Both the position numbers and the translations under genes were made by a program. The notes beneath the pieces are model-generated. The model was not told where the DNA came from and did no database searches. It worked only from the letters and a program-made list of their open reading frames with translations. A stretch of DNA of 64,000 bases, from NCBI GenBank assembly GCA_902809825.1, contig LR778114.1, forward strand, positions 1,302,001 through 1,366,000, in the 5' to 3' direction. Positions 16,921-27,525 of this stretch are shown piece after piece (positions within the stretch are counted from its first letter, which is position 1; each line of letters opens with the position of its first letter). The DNA comes from Candidatus Hydrogenisulfobacillus filiaventi (GTDB lineage: Bacteria; Bacillota; Sulfobacillia; Sulfobacillales; R501).

Positions 16921-16939
16921 GCTGCGCCTCCTGTCCGTT

Positions 16940-18193
16940 TCAGGCCGGGATACCCGGCAGCGGGTACGCCCGCGCCAGGTCCCGCACCCGTGCCGCCCAG
17001 GGGGCGGGGTCGAAACCGGCCTCAGCCTTGAGCACGCCGGCGATGATGCGGCCGAGGTCGCGGATGGCGTTCTCGTCCAGGCCCCGGGTGGTGACCTGGG
17101 GCGTGCCGATGCGGATGCCGGAGGCCACGGTGGGCTTCTCGGTCTCGAAGGGGATGGTGTTTTTATTGACAGTGATGCCCACCCGTTCCAACCGCTCCTG
17201 GGCCTCCTTGCCGGTAATGCCCACGCTGGCCTTCACATCCACCAGCATCAGGTGGTTGTCGGTCCCGCCCGACACCAGGCGCAGGCCCTCCTCCTGCAGG
17301 ACGGCCGCCAGGGTGCGGGCGTTGGCCACCACCCGCCGCTGATAGACCCGGAAGTCCTCCTCCAGCGCCTCCCCGAAGGCCACCGCCTTGGCGGCAATCA
17401 GGTTCATCAACGGGCCCCCCTGCAGGCCGGGGAAGACCACCTTATCCAGGGTCCGCCCCCATTCGGGGTCGGCCAGGATGAAGCCGCCGCGGGGCCCGCG
17501 CAGGGTCTTATGGGTGGTGGAGGTGACAAAGTGGGCATGGGGCACCGGGTTGGGGTGCAGGCCCGCCGCCACCAGGCCGGCGATATGGGCCATATCCACC
17601 ATCAACAGCGCCCCGACCTCGTCGGCGATGGCCCGGAAGGCCTCAAAATCCAGCACGCGGGGATAGGCAGAGGCCCCGGCCACAATCAGACGGGGCCGCA
17701 CCCGCCGGGCCAGGTCCCGGACGGCATCCATGTCCAGCCGCTCCGTCTGCCGGTCCACCCCGTAACTCTCCACGTGGTAGAGCTGGCCCGACAGGTTGAC
17801 CGGGCTACCGTGGGTGAGGTGCCCGCCGTGGCTCAGGTTCATCCCCATCAAGGTATCGCCCGGCTTGAGGCAGGCCAGGTAGACCGCGGTATTGGCCATG
17901 GCGCCGGCGTGGGGTTGCACATTGGCGTAAGCGGCCCCGAACAGCCGCTTCACCCGCTCCCGGGCCAGATCCTCCACCACGTCCATGTATTCGCACCCGC
18001 CGTAATAGCGGTGCCCCGGATAGCCCTCGGCATACTTGTCGGTCATGACCGAGCCCATGGCCTCCCGGACCGCGACCGAGGTCCAGTTCTCGGAGGCGAT
18101 CAGCTCCAGATGGTCCTGCTGGCGCCGTTCCTCCTGGCGGATGGCCTCGTAAACCGCCGGGTCCCGTTCCCGTAATGCGTCCATTGCAGACAT
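16940..18193 (-). CDS. glyA: Serine hydroxymethyltransferase, 417 aa
   Basis: Full-length fold-type I PLP enzyme; the Schiff-base lysine is in [15 protein letters not shown], and the N-terminal LIASENWTS and [13 protein letters not shown] substrate loops are intact. It interconverts serine and glycine with tetrahydrofolate. ATG 18193 has GGAAGGGGAAAG upstream. Directly downstream of gcvPB, it couples serine formation to glycine cleavage: the methylene-THF made by GcvT can be used here. Confidence 0.97.
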   Translation of the reverse strand: MSAMDALRERDPAVYEAIRQEERRQQDHLELIASENWTSVAVREAMGSVMTDKYAEGYPGHRYYGGCEYMDVVEDLARERVKRLFGAAYANVQPHAGAMANTAVYLACLKPGDTLMGMNLSHGGHLTHGSPVNLSGQLYHVESYGVDRQTERLDMDAVRDLARRVRPRLIVAGASAYPRVLDFEAFRAIADEVGALLMVDMAHIAGLVAAGLHPNPVPHAHFVTSTTHKTLRGPRGGFILADPEWGRTLDKVVFPGLQGGPLMNLIAAKAVAFGEALEEDFRVYQRRVVANARTLAAVLQEEGLRLVSGGTDNHLMLVDVKASVGITGKEAQERLERVGITVNKNTIPFETEKPTVASGIRIGTPQVTTRGLDENAIRDLGRIIAGVLKAEAGFDPAPWAARVRDLARAYPLPGIPA

Positions 18194-18211
18194 TCGCTTT
18201 CCCCTTCCGCC

Positions 18212-19678
18212 CTATGGCGAGTCTTCCGGCCTCCGCCAGACCAGGTCGGGCTGCCGGGCTGCCCGCGCTTCGTCGGGCCGGCTGATGCGGGTCTCATGCG
18301 GTGCCTCGGCCAGCAGGGCCGGGTCCCGCCCGATTTCGGCGTCAATGGCCAGCAGCGCCTCCGCAAACCGGTCCAGGGTCTCCTTGCTCTCGGTTTCCGT
18401 CGGCTCCACCATCATGGCCTCGGGCACCACCAGCGGGAAATAGACCGTGGGCGGATAGTAGCCGTAGTCGATCAGCCGCTTGGCAACGTCCAGCGCCCGG
18501 GCGCCCCGCCGTTTCTGCTCCTCCAGCGTGAGCACGAATTCGTGCTTGACCGGCCGTTCCCGGGCGGGCCGGTAGGCCGGCCGCAACCGGGCCAGGAGGT
18601 AGTTGGCGTTAAGCACCGCCGTCTCGGCTACCGCGGTCAGGCCTTCGGCCCCCTGCTGCAGGATGTAGGCATAGGCGCGCAGGAGCACCCCCACGTTGCC
18701 GTAGAAGGCGCGCACAGCGCCGATGGACAGCGGCCCCGCCTCCTCCCAACGCCAGCCCTCCGGGCCCGGGACCAGGCGGGGACCGGGCAGAAAGGGGGCC
18801 AGGGCCGCCTTCACCCCCACCGGTCCCGACCCCGGACCTCCGCCGCCGTGGGGGGTGGAGAACGTCTTATGGAGGTTGAGGTGGACCACGTCGAAGCCCA
18901 TGTCCCCCGGCCGGGTTTTGCCCAGGATGGCGTTGGCGTTGGCACCATCATAATACAGGAGGCCGCCCGCGGCATGGACCGCCTCCGCGATCTCCAGGAT
19001 GTCGCTCTCGAACAGGCCCAAGGTGTTGGGATTGGTCAGCATGAGGCCGGCGGTGCGGCCGTCCACGATGGCCTTGAGCGCGGCCAGGTCCACCAGCCCC
19101 CGGGCATCGGACGGCACCACCCGTACCTCAAAGCCGGCCATGGCGGCGCTGGCAGGATTGGTGCCATGAGCGGAGTCGGGCACGATCATCACCCGCCGTT
19201 CCGGCTCCCCCCGGTGGGCCAGAAAGGCCTTGACGATCAGCATGCCGGTGAGCTCCCCGTGGGCCCCGGCCGCCGGCTGCAGGGTGATGGCATCCATGCC
19301 CGTGATTTCTGCCAGGGCCTGTTCCAGCCCCGCCAGCAGCTCCAGGATCCCCTGCACCGTCTCCGGCGGCTGCAAGGGGTGCAGGTCCCGGAAGCCCTCC
19401 AGCCCGGCCAGGCGGTCGTCGGCCTTGGGGTTGTACTTCATAGTGCAGGAACCGAGAGGATAGAAGCCGGTGTCCACGCCGTAGTTAAGGGTGGAAAGGG
19501 CGGTGTAATGGCGCACCACATCCAGCTCCGAAACCTCCGGCAGCAACGGCGGATCCCGGCGTGCAAACCCTGCCGGCAGCGCCTCCTCCGCCCGCCAGGG
19601 GGGCACATCCGGGGCCGGCAGCTGCACCCCGCGCCGCCCGGGCACCGAACGTTCAAAGATTACCGGGACGCCATCCAT
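18212..19678 (-). CDS. gcvPB: Glycine dehydrogenase (decarboxylating) subunit 2, 488 aa
   Basis: C-terminal-half subunit of the split P-protein. The PLP lysine is in [17 protein letters not shown]; the [14 protein letters not shown] and [11 protein letters not shown] segments are also conserved. With GcvPA it decarboxylates glycine and passes aminomethyl to lipoyl-GcvH. ATG 19678 has GGAGGGGG upstream and overlaps gcvPA by 19 bp. Confidence 0.97.
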   Translation of the reverse strand: MDGVPVIFERSVPGRRGVQLPAPDVPPWRAEEALPAGFARRDPPLLPEVSELDVVRHYTALSTLNYGVDTGFYPLGSCTMKYNPKADDRLAGLEGFRDLHPLQPPETVQGILELLAGLEQALAEITGMDAITLQPAAGAHGELTGMLIVKAFLAHRGEPERRVMIVPDSAHGTNPASAAMAGFEVRVVPSDARGLVDLAALKAIVDGRTAGLMLTNPNTLGLFESDILEIAEAVHAAGGLLYYDGANANAILGKTRPGDMGFDVVHLNLHKTFSTPHGGGGPGSGPVGVKAALAPFLPGPRLVPGPEGWRWEEAGPLSIGAVRAFYGNVGVLLRAYAYILQQGAEGLTAVAETAVLNANYLLARLRPAYRPARERPVKHEFVLTLEEQKRRGARALDVAKRLIDYGYYPPTVYFPLVVPEAMMVEPTETESKETLDRFAEALLAIDAEIGRDPALLAEAPHETRISRPDEARAARQPDLVWRRPEDSP

Positions 19679-20997
19679 GCCCGCACCCCCTCCACCAGCC
19701 GGTCCAGCTCCGCCCGGGTCCGCTTCTCCGTGACCGCTAGCTGCCACAGGCCCGTAAAGGCTGGGTCAGCCGCCCCCAGGTCCCGGCCGCCCAGAATCCC
19801 GGCGTGGTCCAGCAGGTAGCGGTTGAGGTCCGCCACCGGACCCGGCACCTGCACCACAAACTCGTAGAGGAACGGCTCTTCCGGATCCGGCCGTTGCAGG
19901 CCGGCCACAGCCAGGGCCTCCGCCAGGTAATGGGCCTTGGCCGCCGACAGCTCCGCCACCTCCCGCAGCCCGGCCGGCCCCAGCAGCGCCATATGGATGG
20001 TGGCCATCAGGGCGTTGAGGGCGTGATTGGAGCAGATGTTGGAGGTGGCCTTCTCCCGCCGGATGTGCTGTTCCCGCGCCTGCAGGGTGAGCACGAAGGC
20101 CCGGCGGCCGCGCCGGTCCACCGTGGCGCCGGCCAGGCGGCCCGGCAACCGGCGCAGCAGCTCGCGGCGCACGGTGAAGAACCCGAAGGAGGGCCCCCCG
20201 TAGGAGAGGGGGTTGCCCAAGGGCTGCCCTTCCCCCACCACCACATCCGCCCCCCAGGCGCCGGGCGGGGTCAGCACCGCCAAGGCCACCGGGTCGCTCA
20301 TCACCACCGCCAGGGCGCCCTGCTCATGGGCCCAGGCGATGGCCCCGGGCAGGTCGCGAATGCCGCCCCACAGGTCCGGATAGGCCCACAGCACGGCCGC
20401 CGGGGCGGGACCGCCGCCGTGACGGCGCAGGTCGGCCAAGTCCTCCACCACCTCCAGGTCGGCCCCCCGGGGGCGCAGGTAGGTCCGCACCACCGCCAGC
20501 GCCTCCGGTGGCAGGCGCCGCGAGGCCAGCACCCGGCGGGATCCCGTCTGGGCCAGGGCCAGCAGCGCCGCCTCCCCCAGGGCGGAGGCCCCGTCGTACA
20601 TGGAAGCCTGGGCCACATCCATGCCCGTCAGGGAGGCGATCATGGTCTGGAATTCATAAATGGCGGCCAGGGTACCCTGCGACAGCTCCGGCTGGTAGGG
20701 GGTATAGGCGGTGGCAAACTCGCCCCGCCCCGCCAGCGCCTCCACCGCCGCCGGGATGAAGCGGTCGTAGAACCCGCTCCCCAAAAAGGAGACGAGCCGT
20801 TCCGTCCCCCGGTTGCGGCCGGCGGCGGCGGCAAACGCGGCCGCCACCTCCAGCTCGGAGCGGGCGGGGGGCAAGGCCAGGGGTTCCCGCCGGCGGACGG
20901 CTTCCGGGATGTCGGCGAACAGGTCCTCGATCCCGGATACCCCCACCGCCGCCAGCATGGCGTCACGGTCCGCAGGCGTATGCGGCAGGAAGGCCAT
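19660..20997 (-). CDS. gcvPA: Glycine dehydrogenase (decarboxylating) subunit 1, 445 aa
   Basis: N-terminal-half subunit of the split P-protein: [38 protein letters not shown] and the [15 protein letters not shown] segment near the C-terminal third are characteristic. It forms a heterotetramer with GcvPB. ATG 20997 lies 6 bp after the gcvH stop with only a weak ribosome site, so translation probably depends on coupling. Confidence 0.97.
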   Translation of the reverse strand: MAFLPHTPADRDAMLAAVGVSGIEDLFADIPEAVRRREPLALPPARSELEVAAAFAAAAGRNRGTERLVSFLGSGFYDRFIPAAVEALAGRGEFATAYTPYQPELSQGTLAAIYEFQTMIASLTGMDVAQASMYDGASALGEAALLALAQTGSRRVLASRRLPPEALAVVRTYLRPRGADLEVVEDLADLRRHGGGPAPAAVLWAYPDLWGGIRDLPGAIAWAHEQGALAVVMSDPVALAVLTPPGAWGADVVVGEGQPLGNPLSYGGPSFGFFTVRRELLRRLPGRLAGATVDRRGRRAFVLTLQAREQHIRREKATSNICSNHALNALMATIHMALLGPAGLREVAELSAAKAHYLAEALAVAGLQRPDPEEPFLYEFVVQVPGPVADLNRYLLDHAGILGGRDLGAADPAFTGLWQLAVTEKRTRAELDRLVEGVRAWMASR

Positions 20998-21003
20998 CCG
21001 CGC

Positions 21004-21372
21004 CTACGCCCCTTCCGTCAGGGCCCGGTAGGCGTCAGCGGTCAGCAGGTCGGGCGGCTCCTGGTCCACGGCCAGGCGGGCGATCCAGCCGGATCCGTAG
21101 GGGTCCTGGTTCACCAGTTCGGGATGGTCGCGCAGCGCCTCGTTCACCTCCACCACCGTCCCGCCCACCGGACTATAGATGTCCGAGACCGACTTTACCG
21201 ACTCCACCACCGCAAAGGCATCCCCCGGCGCCAGCTTGCGGCCGGTCTCCGGCAGCTCCACGAATACGACGTCCCCCAGGGCATCCTGGGCGAAATCGGT
21301 GATCCCCACCCGCCCGTCGCCGTCGATCCATTCGTGTTCCCGCGTATAGCGCAGATGCGCCGGAAACTCCAT
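21004..21372 (-). CDS. gcvH: Glycine cleavage system H protein, 122 aa
   Basis: Lipoyl-carrier protein with the modified lysine K60 in VVESVKSVSD. It shuttles the aminomethyl group between P and T proteins; in many Firmicutes it is also the first octanoylated protein from which LipL transfers acyl groups to 2-oxoacid dehydrogenases. It is immediately downstream of gcvT (29 bp). Confidence 0.97.
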   Translation of the reverse strand: MEFPAHLRYTREHEWIDGDGRVGITDFAQDALGDVVFVELPETGRKLAPGDAFAVVESVKSVSDIYSPVGGTVVEVNEALRDHPELVNQDPYGSGWIARLAVDQEPPDLLTADAYRALTEGA

Positions 21373-21401
21373 CTCGTCCCCTCCCCCTCATCGCGCGCCC
21401 G

Positions 21402-22508
21402 TCAGCGCGGGCGCCGGTAGAACGGTGTGGGCACCACCGGGGCGGGCACGCGCCGGCCCCGGACCTCCACCCACAGGGGCGTCCCCAGGGCGGCCGCCTC
21501 CGCCTCCACCAGGGCCAGGGCAATGGGATGCCCCAGGGTGGGGGAATGGGTGCCGGACGTAACCCGGCCTACCACCCGCTCCCCCAGGCCCACGGCGGCT
21601 CCCGACCGGGCAATGGCCCCCTGAGGCGCGAGGCCCACCAGGCGGCGGTGGCCGGGATCCTGCCGCTGCTCCCAGAGCCGGCTGCGGCCGATGAAGGCCG
21701 GCTTGGCCTCGAATTTCACAAACGGGGTCAGTCCCGCCTCCACCGGCGTGATGTCCTCATCCAGCTCATGCCCGTACAGCGGCAGGCGCGCTTCCAGGCG
21801 CAGGGTATCCCGGGCCCCGAGCCCGGCGGGACGCGCCCCTGCCGCCACCACCGCCTCCCAGATGGGCTCCGCCCCCCCGGCTTCCACGTAGATCTCGAAG
21901 CCGTCCTCCCCCGTGTAGCCGGTCCGGGAGATGGCCGTCACCGGCACCCCGGCCACCCGGGCCCCCAGTACCGCATGGTAGCTGCCCAGCCCGGCCAGGT
22001 CGGCATCCGTCAAGGGCGTGAGCAGGGCAAGGGCCTGGGGCCCCTGCACCGCCAGCAGGGCCGTCGCGTCGGAGATGTCCTCCGGCTGCCCCGGGTCGGC
22101 AGGCGCATGCACCTCGCGGAAGGTGCGCAGGGTCTGTTCCAGCCAGGCCCAGTCCTTCTCCCGGTTGGCGGCATTCACCACCAGCATGAACCGTGCCGGT
22201 GCCAGGCGGTAGACCAGGAGGTCGTCCACCGTGCCGCCCGACGGATAGCACATGGGGGTGTACAGCGCCTGGCCCACCGCCAGACCTTGCGGCCGGTTGG
22301 TCACCAGCCAGTCCAGGTAGGCGCCGGCGGCGGGCCCTTCAAGGAGGAACTCCCCCATGTGGGACACGTCGAACACGCCCACCCCCGTGCGGACCGCCCG
22401 GTGCTCCTCCAGGATGCTGCCGTAGTCCACCGGCATCTCGTAGCCGGCAAACGCCGTCAGGCGCGCTCCGTGATCCCGGTGCCAGGTATAGAGCGGCGTC
22501 CGTTTCAT
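21402..22508 (-). CDS. gcvT: Glycine cleavage system aminomethyltransferase (T protein), 368 aa
   Basis: YEMPVDYGSILEEHRAVR with VFDVSHMGE, SRTGYTGEDGFEIYV and the C-terminal GRVTSGTHSPTLG are diagnostic of the folate-binding T protein. It releases ammonia and makes 5,10-methylene-THF. The ATG at 22508 overlaps the aroB stop (ATGA). No glycine riboswitch precedes it, because it has no leader of its own. The frame upstream of the start, open to 23273, is antisense-type noise inside aroB. Confidence 0.96.
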   Translation of the reverse strand: MKRTPLYTWHRDHGARLTAFAGYEMPVDYGSILEEHRAVRTGVGVFDVSHMGEFLLEGPAAGAYLDWLVTNRPQGLAVGQALYTPMCYPSGGTVDDLLVYRLAPARFMLVVNAANREKDWAWLEQTLRTFREVHAPADPGQPEDISDATALLAVQGPQALALLTPLTDADLAGLGSYHAVLGARVAGVPVTAISRTGYTGEDGFEIYVEAGGAEPIWEAVVAAGARPAGLGARDTLRLEARLPLYGHELDEDITPVEAGLTPFVKFEAKPAFIGRSRLWEQRQDPGHRRLVGLAPQGAIARSGAAVGLGERVVGRVTSGTHSPTLGHPIALALVEAEAAALGTPLWVEVRGRRVPAPVVPTPFYRRPR

Positions 22509-23668
22509 GCCCCGGCCTCCTTCCCGCGGCCGGCCGCCGTTTCCGCCGGCAGGATGGTCTCCACCGCCTCCCACACCAGCTCCCAGGGCACGTCCCGGCT
22601 GATGACCGGCTCGCCCGCCGCCCGCAGCAACGTCCACTGCAGGCCGAAGGCCCGGGCCTTCTTGTCCCGGTTGAGCACGGCCGCCAGGGCGGCGCGGTCG
22701 GCCACCGCCGCCGCCTGGGCGGGATCCAGGCGCACCGGCATCCCCCAGGCCTGCAGCCAATGCCGCACCTCCGCCTGCACGGCCGGGTCCAGCCCCCACA
22801 GCTGCTCCGACAAGTAGAGGGCCACCAGGCTGCCGAGCCCCACCGCCTCCCCGTGGCTGATGCGCCCATACCCGATGAGGGTCTCCAGGGCGTGGCCCAG
22901 GGTATGGCCAAAATTCAGGGCCATGCGGGGGCCGCCCTCGTGGGGATCGGCCGCCACCACCGCCGCCTTGACCGCGATGGTGCCGGCGATGATGGGCGTC
23001 CACCGCTCCAGCTCCCTTCCCGGTTCCGGCAATCCGGCACGCAAAGTGTTCCATAGGCCGCTCTTGGCAATCAAGGCCGACTTGACCACCTCGCCTAGCC
23101 CCGACCGCCATTCCGCCACCGGGAGGGTCGCCAGCCAGGCCGGCGCCGCCAGCACCAGTTCGGGCAGGAAGAAAGCGCCGGCCAGATTCTTGCCTTCGGG
23201 CAGGTCCACCGCGGTCTTGCCGCCGACTGCCGCATCCACCTGCGCCAGCAGGGTGGTGGGGACCGCGACCCACCGCACCCCGCGCAGGTAGGTGGCGGCG
23301 ACAAACCCGGCCAGGTCGGTCACCACGCCCCCGCCTACCGCCAGCACCACCCCGTCCCGGGGCAGCGCCGCCCGGGCCAGCTGGCGCAGCACCTCCCCCG
23401 CCTGCGCCCAGGTCTTGGAGGGCTCCCCGGCCGGGATCACGGCCGTGGTGCGCACCTCAGCCACGGCGGCCAAGCCCGCCGTGACCCGCTCCGCCATGGG
23501 CAGGGTATGCGTATCCGCCACCACCGCCACCGGCCGGCCCTGGCAGTAGGGCGCCAGGATCTCCCCCAGGCGGGCCTCCAGCCGGGCATCCAGCACCGTG
23601 TCCGGCAGCAGCCGCACCTCGGTCCGGGGCCCGAACTGCCCGGGCAGGGACCACCGGTATTCCTCCAC
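22505..23668 (-). CDS. aroB: 3-dehydroquinate synthase, 387 aa
   Basis: NAD-binding GGGVVTDLAGFVAATYLRG, the metal-site helix LGEVVKSALIA, and the zinc ligands in NFGHTLGHALE and ISHGEAVG are all present. It converts DAHP to 3-dehydroquinate. The start is GTG 23668 behind GGGAGGAGG. It is followed without gap by gcvT (4-bp overlap), which places the aromatic and one-carbon pathways in one message. Confidence 0.96.
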   Translation of the reverse strand: MEEYRWSLPGQFGPRTEVRLLPDTVLDARLEARLGEILAPYCQGRPVAVVADTHTLPMAERVTAGLAAVAEVRTTAVIPAGEPSKTWAQAGEVLRQLARAALPRDGVVLAVGGGVVTDLAGFVAATYLRGVRWVAVPTTLLAQVDAAVGGKTAVDLPEGKNLAGAFFLPELVLAAPAWLATLPVAEWRSGLGEVVKSALIAKSGLWNTLRAGLPEPGRELERWTPIIAGTIAVKAAVVAADPHEGGPRMALNFGHTLGHALETLIGYGRISHGEAVGLGSLVALYLSEQLWGLDPAVQAEVRHWLQAWGMPVRLDPAQAAAVADRAALAAVLNRDKKARAFGLQWTLLRAAGEPVISRDVPWELVWEAVETILPAETAAGRGKEAGA

Positions 23669-23700
23669 GCCTCGTCCTCCTCCCCGGCGGCGAAGGCCGC

Positions 23701-24273
23701 CTAGTCGTCCTCCTCGGGCTCAGGCCGCCGGCGCCGCCAGCGGGCCAGGATCTCCTCCGCCACCGCTTCCGGGGGGCGGCGGTCCACGTCCACGGTGTAC
23801 GCCGCCGCTGCGGCGTAGACCACCTGCCGCTGCCGGAACAGCTGGTAGGCGTTGGGTCCGAAAAGGGGACGGGAGGGGTCCTCCCCGCCCAGACGCCGGG
23901 TCACCTCCTCCCAGCTGATGCGGAGCCAAACCGGCCAGGCCCGCCGGATGATGAGGGCGCGGTTGTCGGCATCCAATACCGTCCCCCCGCCCACCGCCAG
24001 GATAAGGGACCCGGCCCCGGGCCCCAACGCCCGTTCCAGCGCTGCCCGTTCCCGCGCTCGGAATCCGGCCTCCCCCTCACGCCGGAAGATGTCCGCCACC
24101 GAACGGCCCACCGTGTGCTCGATGACCCGGTCGAGGTCGATAAAGGGACAGCCGGCCATGCGCGCCAGCACGGGGCCCACCGTGCTCTTGCCCGCGCCCA
24201 TGAAGCCGATGAGCACAATGCGGCAGGGCGGCTCCGGCCGCGGCCCTAAAACCGGCGCACCCGTTGATCCCAT
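23701..24273 (-). CDS. aroK: Shikimate kinase, 190 aa
   Basis: P-loop GFMGAGKS (residues 23-30), the DLDRVIE and FRARER shikimate-binding residues and the GGGTVLD Walker-B-like segment identify it. It phosphorylates shikimate at O3. Start ATG 24273 lies 28 bp inside the aroC 3' end. The C terminus is longer and charged ([11 protein letters not shown]). Confidence 0.94.
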   Translation of the reverse strand: MGSTGAPVLGPRPEPPCRIVLIGFMGAGKSTVGPVLARMAGCPFIDLDRVIEHTVGRSVADIFRREGEAGFRARERAALERALGPGAGSLILAVGGGTVLDADNRALIIRRAWPVWLRISWEEVTRRLGGEDPSRPLFGPNAYQLFRQRQVVYAAAAAYTVDVDRRPPEAVAEEILARWRRRRPEPEEDD

Positions 24274-25406
24274 GCCTCGACCCTTTCCCGGACTTCCTCG
24301 AGACTGTCCCCGCCGAACTTCTGCAGCACGGCGTCCGCCAGCACGTGCAGCACCATGGCCTCCCCCACCACCACCGCCGCCGGCACCGCGGTGACATCGG
24401 ACCGCTCCACCTGGGCCAGGAACGGCTGTTTACTCTCAATATCGACCGACTCCAGTGGCTTCATCAGGGTGGAGAGGGGTTTCATGGCGATGCGGACCAC
24501 CAAGGGCTGTCCGGTGGTGATGCCGCCTTCGAGACCGCCGGCCCGGTTGGTGGGACGGGTAAAACCGGTCCCGGCCTCCCAGCGGATGGGGTCGTGCACC
24601 GCGGACCCCGGCTCCGCACTCTGCCGGAAGCCGGTCCCGACCTCCACCCCTTTGATGGCAGGGATGCTGAGCAGGGCGGCCCCCAGGGCGGCCTCCAGCC
24701 TCCGGTCCCACTGTACGTAGGAGCCCAGGCCGACCGGCAGGCCGAAGGCATCCACCTCGAACACGCCGCCCAAGGTATCGCCGGCCGCCTTGGCCCGGTC
24801 CACCTCCGCCATCATGGCCTCCTCGGCGGCCGGGTCCACCACCCGAACAGGCGAGGTCTCGGCCCGCTCCAGCTCCTCCAGGGTGTAGGCACGGGCGGGC
24901 GCCTCCACCGCCCCCAGGCTGAGCACGTGCCCCCGTACCGTAATTCCGAGGGCACTCAGAAAGGCCCGGGCCACCGCCCCCAACGCCACCCGCATGGTGG
25001 TCTCACGGGCCGAGGCCCGCTCCAGCACATTGCGCAGGTCACGATGGCCGTATTTGATGCCGCCGGCCAGGTCGGCGTGGCCGGGACGGGGCCGGGTCAC
25101 CACCCGATCCACCTCCGCCACCGGTTCCACTGCCATGGTGGTCCGCCAGTGCTCGTGGTCCTTGTTGGCCACCAGCAGGGCCACCGGGCTGCCCAGGGTG
25201 CGCCCGTGACGGACGCCGCCCCAAATGGTGACCCGGTCCTGCTCAATGCGCATGCGGCCGCCGCGGCCGTAGCCCTGCTGCCGCCGGGCCAGGTCCCGGT
25301 CAATATCCGCCGGGCCCAGGGGCACCCCGGCCGGCACCCCCTCCACAATTCCCACCAGCCCGGGCCCGTGCGATTCCCCGGCCGTCAACCACCGCCACGC
25401 CTGCAA
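24246..25406 (-). CDS. aroC: Chorismate synthase, 386 aa
   Basis: [20 protein letters not shown] at the N terminus, [31 protein letters not shown] and the [12 protein letters not shown] segment are signature FMN/EPSP-binding regions. It makes chorismate from EPSP. The start must be the rare TTG at 25406: it has AGGAGG 7-8 nt upstream, and no ATG or GTG gives an intact N terminus. Confidence 0.95.
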   Translation of the reverse strand: MQAWRWLTAGESHGPGLVGIVEGVPAGVPLGPADIDRDLARRQQGYGRGGRMRIEQDRVTIWGGVRHGRTLGSPVALLVANKDHEHWRTTMAVEPVAEVDRVVTRPRPGHADLAGGIKYGHRDLRNVLERASARETTMRVALGAVARAFLSALGITVRGHVLSLGAVEAPARAYTLEELERAETSPVRVVDPAAEEAMMAEVDRAKAAGDTLGGVFEVDAFGLPVGLGSYVQWDRRLEAALGAALLSIPAIKGVEVGTGFRQSAEPGSAVHDPIRWEAGTGFTRPTNRAGGLEGGITTGQPLVVRIAMKPLSTLMKPLESVDIESKQPFLAQVERSDVTAVPAAVVVGEAMVLHVLADAVLQKFGGDSLEEVRERVEAWDQRVRRF

Positions 25407-25452
25407 CCCGTCCCCTCCTCACCAGATAGCTTGTACACCCCGGCCGCCGCCT

Positions 25453-26047
25453 TCAGCCGGCGTGCACGGCCAGCAGCAAGGCAGCCAGCCCGCCCAGGGC
25501 CAGGTAGGGCCCGAAGGCCAACGCATCCCGCGGGCCCAGCCGGCGCAGGGCCAGGGCCCCTGCCGCCACCGCCCCCCCAGCCAGGCTGCCCAGGGTTACC
25601 GCCCACAGGGCGGCGGGCCAGCCCAGTCCCAGGCCCAGGGCGGCCCCCAGCTTCACATCCCCGGCCCCGAGACCGCGGGTCCAGGCGGCCAGGGCGCCCA
25701 GCAACCCCAGCATCCCGGCGGCGGTGACCAGGTGCACCCAGACCGGCTGGCGGCCCCAGACCGCCAGCCACGCCCCGGCCGCCGCCACCAGTTGCAGGCG
25801 GTCGGGCAGGATGCGCTCCTGCAGGTCGACCGCCGCGGAGGCCGTCAGGGCCCCCGCCGCCAGGGCCGCCCCCGCCAGGTGCCAGCCGGAATAGGCTTGG
25901 GCCAGCAGCCCCCGCCAGCCCCGCCGCCGCGCCGGCCCCGGCCCGTGCCCGGGGGGATGGCAGCCGTTCCGCTCCCCAGGCCGGGGCAGAGACAGCCGCT
26001 GTCACACCGGTGGCTACGGCCCACCCCGCCATCGTCAGAAGGGTCAT
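25453..26047 (-). CDS. Type IV prepilin peptidase (A24 family), interrupted by an apparent +1 frameshift
   Basis: The ATG at 26047 overlaps the aroE stop (ATGA) and opens a frame encoding a membrane helix (MTLLTMAGWAVATGVTAAVS). Both catalytic aspartates lie in a different frame downstream: D in VDLQERILPD and D in the GAGDVKLG form of the GxGD motif. That second frame has no ATG, GTG or TTG before codon 25788, which is already past the first aspartate. Dropping one base, for example from the six-G run at 25951-25956, yields a continuous 197-aa protein. It would be a short membrane aspartyl protease for prepilin-like signal peptides without the N-methylase domain; no pilin genes are in the window. 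Confidence 0.7.
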
Positions 26048-26847
26048 GCGGGTTCCACCTGCGCCGCCGCCGTCAGCATGACGGCCCGGGGACCTTCCTG
26101 TCCGAACCAGTAACGCCAGGCCAGGGCCGCCTGTTCGACCAGCAGGGTCAGCCCGTCCACCACCCCGCAGCCGCGTTGCCGGGCCGCCGCCAGGAACGGC
26201 GTCAGGCGGGGCCGGTACACCCAGTCCACCGCCACACTGTACCCCGGTTCAAGGGCGGGAAGGGAATCCCAGGGGGGCTCGCCCTCCTGACCCAGGGGGC
26301 TGGCGTTGACCACCACCCGCCAGCGCCCTTCACCCTTGGCCTCCCACGGCACCACCCGCGGATGCCAGACCACGCCCTCCGGATGGCGGGCCGCAACCGT
26401 GACCAGGTAGCCGAGCCCCTCCAGCACCGCCACGGTGGCGCGGCCCACCCCGCCCGCCCCCACCACCAGGGCCGCTTCCCCGGGCCCGGCGGGGGGGCAG
26501 AGGGCGGACAGGGCCTCGGCATCGGTATTGGCGCCGGCGAGTTCGGTCCCTTCCCAATACAGGGTGTTCACCGCCCCGGTACGTTCCGCCCACGGCTGCC
26601 GGCGCCCCGCCAGCCGGAAGGCCTCGGTCTTGAGGGGCCGGGTGATGTTGCACCCGCGCCCGTCGCGGGCCCGGAAGGCTTCCAGGGCCGCCGCCAGCTC
26701 CCCCGGCCGGACCTCCCAGGCCTCATAGCGGGCGGCGATGCCCCTTTCCCGGAAGGCCGCGTTGTGCATGACCGGGGACAGGGAATGCCCGATGGGATAG
26801 CCGAAAACTGCATAGCGGGCAATCTGCCCGGCGTGTGATTGCACCAT
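26044..26847 (-). CDS. aroE: Shikimate dehydrogenase, 267 aa
   Basis: Shikimate-binding SLSPVMHN at the N terminus, the catalytic lysine in NITRPLK, the aspartate in GANTDA, and the NADP Rossmann loop VVGAGGVGRA are present. The usual N-(V/I)-T-(V/I)-P-(H/F)-K motif is altered to an Arg after Thr and a Leu before Lys. It reduces 3-dehydroshikimate to shikimate. Start ATG 26847 has AAAGGGG upstream; the longer open frame to 27429 runs antisense-like through yqeG and is excluded. Confidence 0.92.
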   Translation of the reverse strand: MVQSHAGQIARYAVFGYPIGHSLSPVMHNAAFRERGIAARYEAWEVRPGELAAALEAFRARDGRGCNITRPLKTEAFRLAGRRQPWAERTGAVNTLYWEGTELAGANTDAEALSALCPPAGPGEAALVVGAGGVGRATVAVLEGLGYLVTVAARHPEGVVWHPRVVPWEAKGEGRWRVVVNASPLGQEGEPPWDSLPALEPGYSVAVDWVYRPRLTPFLAAARQRGCGVVDGLTLLVEQAALAWRYWFGQEGPRAVMLTAAAQVEPA

Positions 26848-26873
26848 GCTTGCCCCTTTACCGGATGCGGGGG

Positions 26874-27398
26874 TTAACCCTCCCCCCAGGACTGCGGGGT
26901 CCCGCCGCCCAGTATCAGGCGGCGCCGCACCAGGGCTTCGAGGCGGCGGAGCAGGCGGGTCCCCCAGAATTCGTGCTCCGCCACCGGCTGTACCAGGATG
27001 GTGAACAGTCCCAGACGGTTGCCGCCCAGGATGTCGGTGAAAACCTGATCGCCGATGACGGCGGTACTGCCGGCATGGGTCTGCATGGCGGCCATGGCCC
27101 GGGAGAAGGCCCGGCGCCGGGGTTTGCCGGCGCGGGCGATGCGGGCCGCCCCCACCGACTCCGCAAATCCGCGCACCCGCTCGTCGTGATTGTTGGACAC
27201 GATGCAGCAGGTCAGTCCGGCCGCCCGCGCCCGCCGGAACCAGGCCGCCACCGCCGGGGTCACCTCGCGCTGGTTCCACGGAACCAGGGTATTGTCCAGA
27301 TCCACCACCAAGCCCCGGATGCCCCGGCGGTACAGGCGGGCAAAATCGATGTCGAAGACGGAGGATACATAAAGGTGCGGACGCAACAGCGTATACAC
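26874..27398 (-). CDS. yqeG: YqeG-family HAD (subclass IIIA) phosphatase, 174 aa
   Basis: HAD motif I DLDNT (D33 and D35), motif II SNN and motif IV GDQVFTDILGGN are intact. YqeG proteins are conserved in Firmicutes; substrate unknown, and in B. subtilis the gene neighbours aroD and yqeH. The start is GTG 27398 behind GGAGGGGG. It is the first gene of the long minus-strand unit; its promoter would lie between 27399 and 27525. Confidence 0.9.
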   Translation of the reverse strand: MYTLLRPHLYVSSVFDIDFARLYRRGIRGLVVDLDNTLVPWNQREVTPAVAAWFRRARAAGLTCCIVSNNHDERVRGFAESVGAARIARAGKPRRRAFSRAMAAMQTHAGSTAVIGDQVFTDILGGNRLGLFTILVQPVAEHEFWGTRLLRRLEALVRRRLILGGGTPQSWGEG

Positions 27399-27525
27399 CG
27401 GCGGCCCCCTCCATTTTAGTCCCCAGCATTATAGCACGGGCGCCGCCCGCATCCCACGCCGGAGGCCGGCCCCGGCCCTATGGCCGCCGGTCCTTTCTCC
27501 CCCATCAACAATAACCCCCGGGCGA

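Noticed and set aside
22509-22560. Glycine riboswitch in front of gcvT
   Set aside because: gcvT overlaps aroB directly; there is no untranslated space for a riboswitch.
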